Part shown: one piece after another, positions 33,942 through 45,549 of the stretch
Layout: the number at the start of each line of letters is the position of its first letter
Position numbering within the stretch: the first letter of the stretch is position 1
Assembly (NCBI GenBank): GCA_023213315.1
Contig: JAKCPI010005410.1
Span: 18,380 to 82,379 of the forward strand
Source of the DNA: Euborellia annulipes
Lineage: Eukaryota > Arthropoda > Insecta > Dermaptera > Anisolabididae
DNA length: 64,000 nucleotides
Direction of reading: 5' to 3'
Program-made: the position numbers and the translations under genes
The notes under the pieces: generated by a model
Seen by the model: only the letters and a program-made list of their open reading frames with translations
Databases searched by the model: none
Told to the model about the DNA's origin: nothing

Positions 33942-34622
33942 ACTTTCTCTTACCTATGTATATATGTAATATATATATAGAGAGAAAGTATTGGATTCAT
34001 GTCAAAAATTCGATGTCGAGATTTTGATGGATCTTCACGTTTTGAGGTCCCCTGAATCCAAAAAAGTGGTTTTCGCGACATGGTCTGTCTGTGGGTGTGT
34101 GGGTGGGTGGGTGGGTGGGTGGGTGTGTGTTCAATTTTAATCATGAAGGAATTGAGCTACGAGGTTGAAATTTTATATTTAAGTTAAACACCATCCGTGA
34201 CCGGAAAAATAAGCTTTTAATCAAAATCGGCCAAAGAGTACTAGTACTTTACTGATTCACTTTTTCAGTTTTTTTCGATTTTCTCAAAATTTGCTCCAAC
34301 GATTTTTTTTTAAATTCAAAAATCAATTATTTTTTAGATTCTCTATAAAATGTATATTCTCATTTTGTGATTGAAATCTTCTGAAGACCACTTTACTCTT
34401 GTACTCCATAGAAAAGATAGGAGAAATGGTTGCCATGGTATCAAAATATAAATATTTTCCCATACTTATAAATTTTACATCTTGAATTCAATTGTACCCT
34501 ACTGTCGGAAACTAAATACATGTCGACACAAAAAATCTGGTGTGACAAGCACAGTACACAACTTTCGATTACCGAAGGTAAGAGAAAGTTGGTGGGTTAT
34601 GGGGGGCTCACCAGAGATTTTT
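33942..34622 (+). mobile_element. Family H hairpin-tailed repeat with (GGGT)n
   Basis: Complete left end and body. The microsatellite has become (GGGT)n/(GTGT)n at 34085-34131. The right arm of the hairpin is mutated (GTTGGTGGGTTATGGGGGGC). Confidence 0.9.
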
Positions 34623-34685
34623 ATAATTGAAATAAATTTTTTCGCCTGAGCGCGAACCCTCGATCAAAATATTGGTATTAACGGC
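34623..34685 (-). mobile_element. SINE family a fragment
   Basis: AATTGAAATAAATTTTTTCG and GCGCGAACCCTCGATCA match the reversed family a body and head. The tail is missing; it abuts the family H hairpin. Confidence 0.5.
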
Positions 34686-35108
34686 AAAAAACAAAGAAAG
34701 AGAAGACTAATAAAATAATACTATGGAAAATATTAAATTAAATTAAAATGATTAAATATTTTCTCATCAATAAAGCTTTTTCACGTAATTAGGCCTATAT
34801 ACAAGTTTTCTTTCCATCAAATTTCCAAAAAATCATTTTAAATTTATTATGATTTAATTTTTATGAATATTTATTTCGTTCTCTGTAATATCCAGTTTTT
34901 TACTTAAAGGTCAGACTATTAATATGTATATTTTATTTTTATAGATTAAAATCAAGAGCATTGGCGGCCCTGCTTCTGACTTCTGAAAGTTGACATTAAC
35001 CGTTTGGGTCTCGCCTTGCAAGTTCTAAGTGGTGAGTTTCAATGATAATAAAAACTCATAATAGATTAATTTATTTATTAATATTGTAGTTGTGGCTGTT
35101 GAGTTGTT
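34686..35108. other. AT-rich stretch without recognised gene
   Basis: No gene or repeat was recognised apart from a flank shared with the F2 foldback (TTGTGGCTGTTGAGTTG). Confidence 0.4.
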
Positions 35109-35265
35109 TCAAGGAAGGTTTGCAAAAGTGGAGATTGGCAGCCAAATTTTTTTCTTTAAATATTTTTTTTTAATATTTTATCGAGACCGAAACTTCAGCC
35201 CAATAAAATATTTAAAGAAAGAAAAATTAGCCTGCCAATCTCCACTTTTGCAACATTTCCTTGAT
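35109..35265. mobile_element. Foldback family F2
   Basis: The arms pair TCAAGGAAGG...GGAGATTGGCAGCCAAA with its inverse (35204-35264). The core is GACCGAAACTTCAGC. A second copy at 55518 shares the flank GTGGCTGTTGAGTTG as well. Confidence 0.8.
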
Positions 35266-35912
35266 AATTCATTTATCAATTGAATATTCATCTTTACAGA
35301 TAAAAAAAAAAAAATATTTTTGATTCTTACCTGATTCAAAAAATAATAAATCAAATAATGAAGAAAGGGGATCTGTTTTTAGCGATTATTTATTTACCTT
35401 TTATAATATGGTTTTTTTTTTTTCATTTGTTCATTTCACAAATAATTCTTAGATTAAGTGTTTTGAATGAAGTACCGTTTGTTGTTGTTATTTGATTTCT
35501 TAAAAAATCCAGGTCATCTGAGCCATTTCACATTTTCAAGATCTCTTTCTCTCCCTCTTTTTTTTTTCTTCAATTTATTCTTATTTTTTTTTTTTCTAAG
35601 GTTTTTTAAATTCCTAAAAACACACTTCACTTCCTGTGTTGTCACCCTCTTTGATCTTTTTTTTCTCTTTTCTTTTTTTTTCCTAAAAGGGGTTTCAAGT
35701 TTCTGGTCGGAAAGTGAAATGAGATGGAACCTGGCATCATTTATCTCATTCTTTCTTTCTGGCTAATCTATTAAACGGGGAAAAAATTGTCAATAAGGGT
35801 GAAATTATCATTATATTATTAATATTTTTTCAATTTTAGTTGTAATTTGATTGTTATTTAAACACGCTGTGAGAATCTTTATCTGACAAATGTCAATATT
35901 GACAGTCTTAAA
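35266..35912. other. T- and CT-rich stretch
   Basis: The plus frame 35467-35766 is a product of pyrimidine-rich low-complexity sequence. No gene was recognised. Confidence 0.45.
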
Positions 35913-36532
35913 CCCAGATAGTCTGGAATATTGCAACAACACTTCAAACCTCGTACTACTTTACATTACTGAAATATTGCCACAATCCTGCACCGGAGAT
36001 ATTGTAGACAAAAAATTGCAGCACTATTCCTGCAATATTACCTGCAATGTTTAATATTACAAATGTGTTTATTAAAGCTTTTGTGGTTTGAAATATTATT
36101 ATTATGAGAATTTTTAATTATAGACCACATTTTTGTATTAAATATTTATTAAAAATATGTAAATACTGTATAACGTTTCGACTACTTATTCTGCAGCCGT
36201 TATCAAGTACTGTGCCCTTGCTCCGACTCAAGTGAACCAACTGTCATGTCCGTTACTTGCCTTTTTATATACAGCGACGTCACAGAAATGTCGACAGATG
36301 GCGCTTACTGGTATATAAAAAGGCAAGTAACGGACATGACGGTTGGTTCACTTGAGTGGGAGCAAGTGCACAATACTTGATAACGGCTGCAGAATAAGCA
36401 GTCGAAACGTTGTACAGTATTTATATATTTTTAATAAATATTTAATACAAAAATGTGATCTATAATTACAAATTCTCCTAATTTTAATATTGCAATTTAA
36501 AAGTTGCTGCAATATTCCAAGGCTGTCTGGGG
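35913..36532. mobile_element. MITE (CCCAGA...TCTGGGG) split by a nested F1 foldback
   Basis: The left end CCCAGATAGTCTGGAATATT followed by GCAACAAC pairs with the right end GTTGCTGCAATATTCCAAGG, CTGTCTGGGG. The interior repeats GCAATATT words. An F1 foldback lies inside, so this MITE is older. Confidence 0.75.
36106..36480. mobile_element. Foldback family F1, complete, nested
   Basis: The ends GAGAATTTTTAATTATAGAC and its inverse are present. Arms carry ATAACGTTTCGACTACTTAT and the inverse, plus GTGCCCTTGCTCCGACTCAA. The loop (about 36245-36340) is itself partly palindromic (GCCTTTTTATATAC and its inverse) and contains AGATGGCGC. Confidence 0.88.
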
Positions 36533-36693
36533 AAAGTCACGGGGTGCGGATTCGGATCTCAGGTAATCCGATGAATATTTATTTAAATCATTTGAATACC
36601 AAACGATATAAATAAATATACCTAAAGCCTACAGTATATCCTAAATATTTGTATCATTTAAAAAACTATATGGCCTAAGATGCCAAAAAGACT
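36533..36693 (+). mobile_element. tRNA-derived SINE, family b, 5' truncated
   Basis: A B-box-like GATTCGGATCTC is at about 36549-36560. The family b body (AATCCGATGAAT, ATACCAAACGATATAAATAA) and 3' motif ATGGCCTAAGATGCC follow. The head is cut by or merged with the preceding MITE end. Confidence 0.65.
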
Positions 36694-37421
36694 TAATTGT
36701 ATACATTTTGATTGCGGATCTCTTCACATTCATGGAATATCATTACCCCACTAAATATTTTGGATATTTTGTTTGGACCTTAACTTGTATTTTCTTAATT
36801 TAATTACCTCATATTTATTTAATCATTAAAATCAAATCAATCCATGAAAAAAAAACTTATCATTGATTAATCGTCCGAAGAATAATTTAGCTCCCACCTC
36901 CTCTAACATAAAAAAGCACTTTAGCTTTAGCTTTAGCGATGTTAGATGTTAGACAAAAGAGAGGGAGAGGATCCAATGGTCTAATGGTCCTCAAGGGAGA
37001 CAGATCGCCTCGAGATGACTTAACAAAAGAGACTCTCTTGTGATCGAAATGAATACCTTTACCTACCCATAAGTGGACGCTCTTCTCGATTTCTTTTCGC
37101 CTTGTAATGGTTAGTATAATTACCTGTGAGCGTTTTTAGCAATTCATCCTCAGGAACAATTTATAAATAGACTGTATTTGTGTGCGTGTATGTCATTTAT
37201 TATTCATAATCAATCATCATCTAAAAGATTATCAAATTCTTTTTAGATACCAGCCCCGTCTATTTACTAGACCTTTCTTTAGAGATAAGTATTATTATTT
37301 TCAATTTAAGTAATCAAGTAATCGTCCCCTCCATCCATCAAACTTTCGTTTAATTACTTTTTAATTAATAAGAGCTTCCGGGGTTTAGTCGACACTTTAG
37401 TCTAATTTGGAATCGAATAGC
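36694..37421. other. AT-rich stretch with one normal-GC patch
   Basis: 36960-37080 has balanced composition but stops in all frames. No gene was recognised. Confidence 0.4.
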
Positions 37422-37732
37422 AAAAAATCTAGTGTGACTGCTCGCACAGCACTTTCTCTTATCCTTAAGTACTAATACTTTTTAGCCGATTTTGTTTAAT
37501 AGCTTATTTTCACGCTCCAGGGAGGTGCCAAACTTAAATATAATATTTCAATCTCCTAGCCCAATTCCTTCATGCTTAAAATTGAGCAGACACACAGACA
37601 GATCATGTCGCAAAAACCACTTTTTTGGATTCAGGAGACCTAGAAACGTGTATATCCATCAAAATCTCGACATCGAATTTTCGACATGAATCCAATACTT
37701 TCTCTCTATATATATTAATATATATATAGAGG
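37422..37732 (-). mobile_element. Family H, internally deleted copy
   Basis: Half of the hairpin (ATCTAGTGTGACTGCTCGCA) joins directly to AAGTACTAATACTTTTTAGC. The rest of the left half follows to the (TA)-rich left end. Confidence 0.8.
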
Positions 37733-37872
37733 GTATCTTGTACAGTATAGACTTTGAGATTAAACATAAACATAAACAAAAACGTTAATACAATAAACTC
37801 ATAAACACAATAAAAATCCCTGACAAAAACATTAATAAAATTGCCTACATAAATATAATTACTGATTTTGTT

Positions 37873-38080
37873 AAGAAGAAGAGCAGAGCCAAAAACAAAA
37901 GATTATGAATTCGTAACAATTGCGGAGACGTTTCGCTGCATTTATTCATCAGTCATTTCTAAAAAACATATTTTGATAGAAATCATGTATATACACATGA
38001 ATATATCCACTGAAACTCCTGAGGAATATTGTTACGCTTTCAAAATCTTTTCTTTTTTGCTGCCTCTGCTCTTCTCGAAG
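37873..38080. mobile_element. CCGAAACGT-core foldback, diverged
   Basis: The arms pair AGAAGAGCAGAGCC...AAAAGATT...TCGTAACAAT with GTTACG...CAAAATCTTTTC...CTGCTCTTCTC. The core is GAGACGTTTCGCTGC near 37927. Confidence 0.7.
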
Positions 38081-39403
38081 TTATCATCACAGCCACCACT
38101 TCTTAATTAATTACATATTTCGTATTCTCTAACGTCGGGTTTTAAACAAACACAAACATGGCGTCTTTAACCAAAAAGTGAGGTTATATTACTTTGACAA
38201 CTGAGATAAGAGCAATACATTTGATCTTTCAAACTCGTACAGAAACGAGATGAATGATATCTTAGTTAATATTTTATTAATTAAAGAATTGAATTTTGTT
38301 AACGCTGGTGCTGTTGCTTTACTTTTTAACATTTAATGTAAACATTTTAACGCCTGATTTTAAAGAATAGACCTGAATCAGGTCATATGTTATTTTTTGA
38401 GGTTCTCCAAAATTTGTTTAGTTGTTTGATGAGGTTTTCTGCCGGATGGGATAAGAGGTTATTTCAATATCTTATTTTCGCGCCTCAGGACAGTCAGTGC
38501 CTATCTTAGAAATTAATCAACCTCCTAGTTGATTCCTTCATTTTTAAATAACAATATCTCGTATTCTTCCTATGAAAATCTAACGTCAAAGTGAGGTTCA
38601 TGTTTGGGAGAGATTACAATCGCTTAGCTAATTTAACATTTTGAAAAAAAAAAAAGTGATGAGACTTTTGAGCCCGTTCTCTAAGTTTCGTCAAAATCAG
38701 AGCGGTTTGGTTAAGTTTCTTGTAATTAAACATGTTATAGAATAACGGATGCAGTTTTAAAATTGGATTTTGGAATTGATTATTACTCACATAGAAGAAG
38801 GAAGGGATTGTTCAATTAACTAGTAGACTTGTGTTTCCTTACCTGAAACAAAGAGAAAGAAAAAAATTAATTTAAATAAAATTTTAGAAGGTCGACAGAA
38901 TACGCGATTATAAAGGACAAATTCTTGGTTTTTTTTTTCCTCTTTTGATTTTTCTCAAAAGGAAAGTAGACTGACTGACTTTGAACCGGTTCCAAAAAAA
39001 AAAAAAAAGTAATATTATTAATACACTTTTCGGGCAACAACAAAACAAGGACGAAACGAACGAAATGAAAACGTGTCCCCCGCCCACGCAATCTTTCTCT
39101 CTCTACAACTTATCATTAGCATCCAACATTGGCTCATACATTATTATTATTATTATTATTACCATTATGTATAACAGGGCGTCTATTCTCCTTCAGGGAT
39201 TAAAATGTAAATTTAGAAAATGATGTTTGAAATTATATAAAGAAAATATTTAAATATTAATATAAATTAATAGAATCATATTTTTATTTAGAAGATTTGG
39301 CTGTCTGTCTGTCTACATTTACAAAAACAATATTAATTAAAACAAATAAATAAATAAATAGGCTATTAATTTTGTAATATATAAATAATGAATCGCTATA
39401 AAT
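38081..39403. other. AT-rich stretch with a faint family H relic
   Basis: At about 38468-38560, TTATTTTCGCGCCTCAGGAC and CAACCTCCTAGTTGATTCC resemble the family H body in minus orientation. A (TTA)n array lies at about 39140-39160. Frames at 38867-39223 overlap on both strands and show no domain. Confidence 0.4.
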
Positions 39404-40042
39404 TAAAAAAATCTGGTGCGATGTTTCCACAGCACACAACTTTTTCTGTGTTCTTTGTTGTTCTGTGCTGATCAGACCAGTTTTTTTGTGTCGACAAATC
39501 TATGAATTTTGATCAAAATTTAGTTTCTGGCATTCATTAGAATTCAAGATGTAAAATTTATAAAAATAAAAAATATTTATATTTTGTTATCATACAATCA
39601 TTTCTCTATGCCACCAATGAAGTACAAGAGTAAAGTGTGCTTTAAAAAATTTTGAGAGAAAAATGAGAATATACATTTTAAAGAGCGTCTAAAAACTAAT
39701 CGAATCGAAACTAATTTGAATTTTAACCAAAATCGTTAGAGCGAATTTTGGGAAAAACGAAAAAAAGCTGGAAAAATTACATCAGTAAAGTACTAGTACT
39801 TTATGGGCAATTTTATTTAAAAGCTTATTTTCGTGTGTCAGGAGGGGGTATCTAACTTGGATATAAAATTTCATCCCCGTTGGTCTATTCGTTTTTAAGA
39901 TATAGTTCACAGACAGAAAATTTTGCGGGACACACTTGGGGGGATTTTCATCAAAATCTCAACATCGAATTTTTGACATGAATACACTACTTTCTCTATA
40001 TATAAATTTATCAAGATCTCTAATATATAGGTAAGAGAAAGT
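39404..40042 (-). mobile_element. Family H hairpin-tailed repeat, diverged copy
   Basis: The hairpin at 39404-39488 has shortened, mutated arms (ATCTGGTGCGATGTTTCC). The body is intact and the microsatellite is absent. The left end GGTAAGAGAAAGT ends at 40042. Confidence 0.88.
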
Positions 40043-40590
40043 AATTTTTGTCGGGAGTTTAAAAAAATATCAGTGACGGAAAATAATAATATTAAATAAT
40101 TTTTTGTTTGATATTTTTTGGGTTATAATTAATTCCAATTATTATAAATACCACTATTGAATTTCACATCTATATTTTAGTCAGGTGTCAAATTTTCATT
40201 ATTAAATTTAATTTTCATCACTTAGGTGATTTTAACTTAATTACTATCGTTTAAGTTTGTGTTAGTTTTTATACCTATCTTATACTAAAGAAATAATTAT
40301 TGAAGATGAAAAAAATGTTTATATAAAAGAGCAATTATTATTAAAATTAAAAAAAAAAAAACTGACAAGATATTTTATAATTTATAATTATATTTATAAT
40401 ATTTTTTTCCTTTTCACCAGGATTTTCCTTGTATTTGTTTATTCATGAGTATTACTATGGTAATAACTCAAAAACACATGTTTTGACTTGGGTTATTTTT
40501 GAAATAGGTGGGTGATATAGTTCCTGAGGAGCGTTTAGTTTCCGAAACGTCGTCAGAAGTAAGATAACCAAATTGGATTAAAGTTATTTT
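40043..40590. other. AT-rich stretch with a lone foldback core
   Basis: TTTCCGAAACGTCGTCAG at about 40540-40557 is a core with no clear partner arm. The rest is AT-rich. Confidence 0.4.
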
Positions 40591-41234
40591 ATGGAAGAAT
40601 GTGGAAGTGCAGGCAGCCAAAAATAAAATACTCAATTCTCTGTGAATGATCAGACGTTTCGGCCAAAATTTATTCGCCCAAACTCAAGTGAACAATTGAA
40701 GGGGTCAGCTGTAGATAGTGCTAACCCACAATTATGACAAATCCGACTTTTCAACAATAGGTGAAGGAGCGGGCAGCCAGGAAGTAAGCCTCACTGCCCG
40801 CTCCTTCACCTATTGTTGAAATACAAGAACCACTTCACAAATTGTAATCCGAATTTTCAGCACCTTTGTAGCACTATCTGTGCCCGCCCCTTCATTTCTA
40901 TTGAGAGAGAGTTAAGTCCTATAATTAAACATAGTTGGTATTTCATTCTACAACATATTTCAATTTAATGACATTACTTGATTGTTTCTATATAGACCTA
41001 TTAAAATAGCAAATTTTAATATTGTCAAAACTTTTAGGCTCATCATATTATTTAATTAAATAGAATATGTAGTAGAATAAAATACCAACTATGTATGGTA
41101 TAATTATAGAGACCTAACTCTCTCTCAATATAATTGTTTACTGAGGCTGGGCGAATAAATTTTACCCGAAACGTCTGGACATTCACAGAGAATCGAGATT
41201 GTTTTCTCTGCCTGCACTTCCACATCCTTCCATA
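40591..41234. mobile_element. CCGAAACGT-core foldback with nested palindromes
   Basis: The outer arms pair TGGAAGAATGTGGAAGTGCA and CAGACGTTTCGGCC-type core (40651-40665) with CCGAAACGTCTGGACATTCA and TGCACTTCCACATCC (41165-41234). Inside are a 27-30-bp palindrome (TTCAACAATAGGTGAAGGAG, arms 40749-40777 and 40795-40820) and a second inverted pair (GAGAGTTAAGTCC ... ATACCAACTATG, about 40903-40975 and 41055-41130). The structure is at least three-layered. Confidence 0.8.
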
Positions 41235-41268
41235 GTAGAATATATTTCCAGCAATTAAAAATCATTTT

Positions 41269-41579
41269 ACTTTCTCTTACCTGTGTATATATTTAATATA
41301 CCGGTATATAGAGAAAGAAAGTTGGGATGTCAAAAATTCGAATTCAATTATTTTTTAGATGTTCTTTGAAATGTATATTCTTATTTTGCCATTGAAATCT
41401 TCTGAAGACCACTTTACTCTTGTACTTCATAGGAAAGACAGGAGAAATGGTTGCCACGGTAACAAAATATAAATATTTTCCATGCTTATAACTAAATATA
41501 TGTCGACACATCACGGTGTGACAGCACAGAACACAACTTTCGATTGTCGAAGGGTGTGCAACATCACACCAGATTTTTT
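41269..41579 (+). mobile_element. Family H, internally deleted copy
   Basis: The left end ACTTTCTCTTACC and (TA)-rich segment join directly to the distal body (TTATTTTTTAGATGTTCTTT). The hairpin is decayed at 41512-41575. Confidence 0.8.
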
Positions 41580-42565
41580 ATTTCAACCTGTACCAATTGT
41601 TTGGTTAGATAAAAGATCTTTGGTGTTTTGAATGCATGCAAGGCTTTGTTATATGAGACGTTTTTATGAATATCTTGCATTCTCCATCATGGGGAATAAA
41701 TAATTGGCCCGGATTGTTTCGGAGGAGAGAGATAGATTGTCTCAGGAGAGAAGAATAATAAGCGAAAAAAATGGGTTCTCCATCTCTCTCTCTGAATATT
41801 ATTCGTTTTCTCGTTGGCCGGAGGGCTTGTCTTCACAATGGCCGTTGCCTGGTCCATCCTGGTCTGGTTCTGGTGATTATGATGATGTGGAGGCCCTCGA
41901 GGGACACACGAGCCAAGTAACAACTTGCATCTCATCAGCGGCCATCGAACGCGCCCTTCTTTATTATCAATATACATCCATCTTACACAACGATTCCCTT
42001 TTTAGACATATAAATTAGTCTAATTATATTAAACAATGATTTGTTGAACCTAGAGATAAATCAAAATTGATTAAGGAGTTCTATTTCATAGCCTCACCAA
42101 ATGTTTTCTTCTTTTATTAAAAATGTTTTTATTTTCAAGCTTTTTTTTTGTGCCAACTGTTTGTTGCTGGTCTCAATTTTCTACCAGACAGTCCTTGATC
42201 TTTGAACTGCCAAAAAACTATAAGGAAATGAACGAAATCTTTAAATTTAATATAAATGAGTTGCTTTGACAACATAGCCCAGTTGGTCAATAGGCAAATA
42301 ATACTAGTTTTTTAGTAGATAATAAAATTTCAAGTAGTTTTTAAATCTACTGAGAAATAAAATAAAAATTTACGTTTTATTTTATTGAATTCCAAATGAC
42401 ATTTGGATGAAAGAAATTAATAATATTTAGAGACATTTAGTACCGATGAACAAAAAATTTTGTCCGCCCGAAATTTCATTTTTTTCTAAAGCCGTTAAAG
42501 CGACTGTCAATTATATATTTATGTATTTAATAAGTTTTATGTAGATTCCTGTTGATATTTTATTC
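41580..42565. other. Unassigned sequence with a two-strand open GC-rich patch
   Basis: At 41687-42018 both strands are open for about 100 codons (plus 41704-42018, minus 41687-41977). The patch is not a repeat seen elsewhere in the window. Neither product shows a domain I recognise and no splice sites stand out, so no gene is called. The rest is AT-rich. Confidence 0.35.
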
Positions 42566-42573
42566 TTTTATAC

Positions 42574-43120
42574 CAATGGTTCCCAACCTTTTTTGGCCCA
42601 TCGCCCCTTTCTGGAGGTTGACTAACCCCTCTCGCCCTCTTCATTTACATTGGATGACTAATTTTAATCTAAATTAAAGTGTAAATAATAATAATTTTAT
42701 TGTTATGAAGAAAATTTCAAAAATGGATCTTTTTTCGGTAAATTTTCATTTAATGAAAACAAAAGTAACGTTTCGATTCTAGATTGGAATTGGATTCTTC
42801 AAAATATTTTATTTTTGTGACAATTTTTTGTCTTCTTCTATCCTGCCCATACTCTAAATGGGATATTTTCCTCTTTGATTTTTGTTTTTTTCTTTTAAAT
42901 TTTTGTAAACTCTAATAATTTTTCTCCTATGATTACTCATCGCCCCCCACTTATTTATTGACCCCCTGAAAAACAAAATCGTCCGCTTGGGGGCAATCGC
43001 CCCCAAATTTTTGTAAACTCTAATAATTTTTCTCCTATGATTACTCATCGCCACCCACTTATTTATTGACCCCCTGAAAAACAAAATCGTCCACTTGGAG
43101 GCAATCGCCGCGAACCACTG
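42574..43120. mobile_element. hAT-type MITE, 547 bp, with an internal tandem repeat
   Basis: The ends are CAATGGTTCCC and the partner GCGAACCACTG. The 8-bp sequence TTTTATAC flanks both sides (42566-42573 and 43121-43128). A ~114-bp segment containing GTAAACTCTAATAATTTTTC is present twice (about 42902-43010 and 43011-43120). The minus frame across it is an artefact of that duplication. Confidence 0.88.
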
Positions 43121-43134
43121 TTTTATACCATACA

Positions 43135-43225
43135 GAAACAGTCGGCGCTACAAGTGCCTGATGAGCTCGAGAGGGGACCCTTGAGCTTAGTCAACCAAAC
43201 CAATATTTTTAAAATAAATAAATCA
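43135..43225 (+). repeat. Short repeat shared with 61441-61932
   Basis: CTACAAGTGCCTGATGAGCT and CCTTGAGCTTAGTCAACCAA recur, diverged, at 61450-61500 and, inverted, at 61870-61920. Family unknown. Confidence 0.55.
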
Positions 43226-43907
43226 TCTTTTTTTTTAAGGGAAAAGCTACTTTTATGACAACGATTCTGACGGCTAACCAATTCGATTGCCTAAGGCTCT
43301 TTTCTCAAGAACATAAAGGACTTGTGGCTCCAACTGTACACTTCTATGTTATTGTTAAACTTTGATGTTCATACTTTCAATATATTTGCAGAAAGACGAC
43401 ACCTTCAAAATTTTTGCCAGTGTGAAGGTACCTTTAAACCGAGTTCAAATGTAAACTTCAAAAAAAAATTGCCATTTTTAGGGGAATCCCCAAAAAAACT
43501 TATTTAACACATTAGAGAGAACTCACAAATTAACTTGTGATATAATATTAATGATGACACGTAGAGATAATTAATCAGTGATATTTGAAAAGATGACCTC
43601 TAATTTCATCCACCTTAATTATTAATTGCTTCAAATATTTAATTAATAAATTAAAATTTCGACAGAAACAGATTGGCTGATCATTTTTCTAAATATCACA
43701 TTACGGATGGAATTAGTTTATTTATTCATTCACAATTTATCGTTTCTGCGAGAGAGAGGAATGTTGCTTCAGTCAGCTTCTGAATATTTTTTTTTTTTTG
43801 TCGATTCAATAAACAACAGGCTTAATAGTTGCTAAATAATAATTTTGCTAATGTATCATTGAAATTTTTTCTTCTTTTCCTCTTATAAAATAAAATCAAC
43901 ATTTTTT

Positions 43908-44587
43908 ACTTTCTCTTACCTATGTATATATGTAATATATATATAGAGAGAAAGTATTGGATTCATGTCAAAAATTCGATGTCGAGATTTTGATGGATCT
44001 TCACGTTTTGAGGTCCCCTGAATCCAAAAAAGTGGTTTTCGCGACATGGTCTGTCTGTGGGTGGGTGGGTGGGTGTGTGGGTGGGTGTGTGTTCAATTTT
44101 AAGCATGAAGGAATTGAGCTAGAGGTTGAAATTTTATATTTAAGTTAAACATCCCCCGGGACCGGAAAATAAGCTTTTAATCAAAATCGGCCAAAGAGTA
44201 CTAGTACTTTACTGATGTACTTTTTCAGTTTTTTTCGATTTTCTCAAAATTTGCTCCAACGATTTTTTTTAAATTCAAAAATCAATTATTTTTTAGATGC
44301 CTTTTAAAATGTATATTCTCATTTTGTGATTGAAATCTTCTGAAGACCACTTTACTCTTGTTCTCCATAGAAAAGATAGGAGAAATGGTTGCCATGGTAA
44401 CAAAATATAAATATTTTGTCATACTTATAAATTTTGCATCTTGAAAATCGAATGTACCGTACTGTCGGAAACTAAATACATGTCGACAAAAAATCTGGTG
44501 TGACAAGCACAGTACACAACATTCGATTACCGAAGGTAAGAGAAAGTTGTGTGCTGTGCGCCAGTCACACCAGATTTTTTTTTTTTT
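43908..44587 (+). mobile_element. Family H hairpin-tailed repeat, full length, with known empty site
   Basis: Left end ACTTTCTCTTACC after six T; (GGGT)/(GTGT) microsatellite at 44049-44092; complete body; hairpin at about 44487-44575 followed by a T-run. In copy B the corresponding position (46676-46687) is only a run of 12 T between ATCAACA and AGATAAGATAGG. The insertion therefore went into a T-run and added no other flanking sequence. Confidence 0.95.
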
Positions 44588-45030
44588 TTTTAGATAAGAT
44601 AGGCTTCCATATTAAGATAAATTAGAATCTTTTATTGTCTATTTTAAATTTCTAATATGGCAAAATTCTACTCACAAGCCAAAGGCGCGAAGGGGCCATA
44701 AAAATTTTTTCGTCTAAGAATTTTATCTTTTTTTTTAAGGGTGTTTGCTGACTCCTTTATATTTTAATAACCCGTTAAATTCTCGTCTCCTTTTATATTA
44801 ATAAATGATTTATCAAAAGAAAAAAAAAATTGATTAATGAAACCAAAAGCGTTTTCATTAAGGGCAAACGGAACGAACAAATAGAGGGGGGGAGGGGAGG
44901 TAAATAAAACTTCGGATAAAAAATACTTTACAAATCTAGTAATGTCAAATAGTACATTGAAAACTTTTTGTCTTAAATAATACTTTAAAAATTAAAAATT
45001 TTAGTTGTTTTTTTTTTTATTGTTTAAAGA

Positions 45031-45150
45031 ATTTGTCGGCATCTGAGGCCATTTTTTTTTCAATTGATTGGTATCAAGTTCAATTGTAATAAATCTCTCG
45101 CCTTTGGACGGGATCCCTTGACCTTAGGCACCAGAAGCTAATGCTCTATT
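45031..45150 (-). mobile_element. SINE family a fragment in copy A
   Basis: TTTGTCGGCATCTGAGGCC and GGACGGGATCCCTTGACC are the reversed tail and head region. It is repeated in copy B at about 47125-47244. Confidence 0.65.
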
Positions 45151-45419
45151 CATTACTTTAATAGTAAAAATAATTTATTTTTCAACATTTGGGGGCTATT
45201 AAAAGTCCTTATTTATTCAAATTAATTGGTTACCAAAGCTTTCTCTTGCTAAACACACCTTTGAGTCTTTAGAACAAGAAACGAGACACTTATCTCTGTG
45301 TTGGCATGAATTACTTTTTTAATTTCCGAATTGTTCTTCCATATGTCATAATATATGTATCCCATAGCATTGGATACCAATCAATTGAAAAAAAAAAAAT
45401 TACTTCCAAACTTGACCAC

Positions 45420-45549
45420 TTGCGTTTCATAGTGCGGGGCCGACTTTTTTGGACTCTCGGGACCTCAAAACGTGTATTTTCACCAAAATATCGACTTAAA
45501 TTTTTTTACATGATCACAATACTTTCTCACTATATATTACATTAAAGTA
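45420..45549 (-). mobile_element. Family H left-end fragment in copy A
   Basis: TTTTTTGGACTCTCGGGACC, CCTCAAAACGTGTATTTTCA and ATCACAATACTTTCTCAC match the left part of the family. It directly abuts the hairpin of the next copy. Repeated in copy B at about 47514-47643. Confidence 0.7.

Noticed and set aside
35467..35766. 99-codon hydrophobic, Phe/Leu-rich plus frame
   Set aside because: It arises from pyrimidine-rich low-complexity DNA, and no homologue or signal is visible.
41704..42018. Meteorin first exon suggested by a WSGSG motif
   Set aside because: The motif is on the plus strand, opposite to the gene, and has no signal peptide, cysteine or donor site.
42854..43084. Frame with an internal protein repeat
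   Set aside because: It is the product of the duplicated segment inside a hAT MITE.
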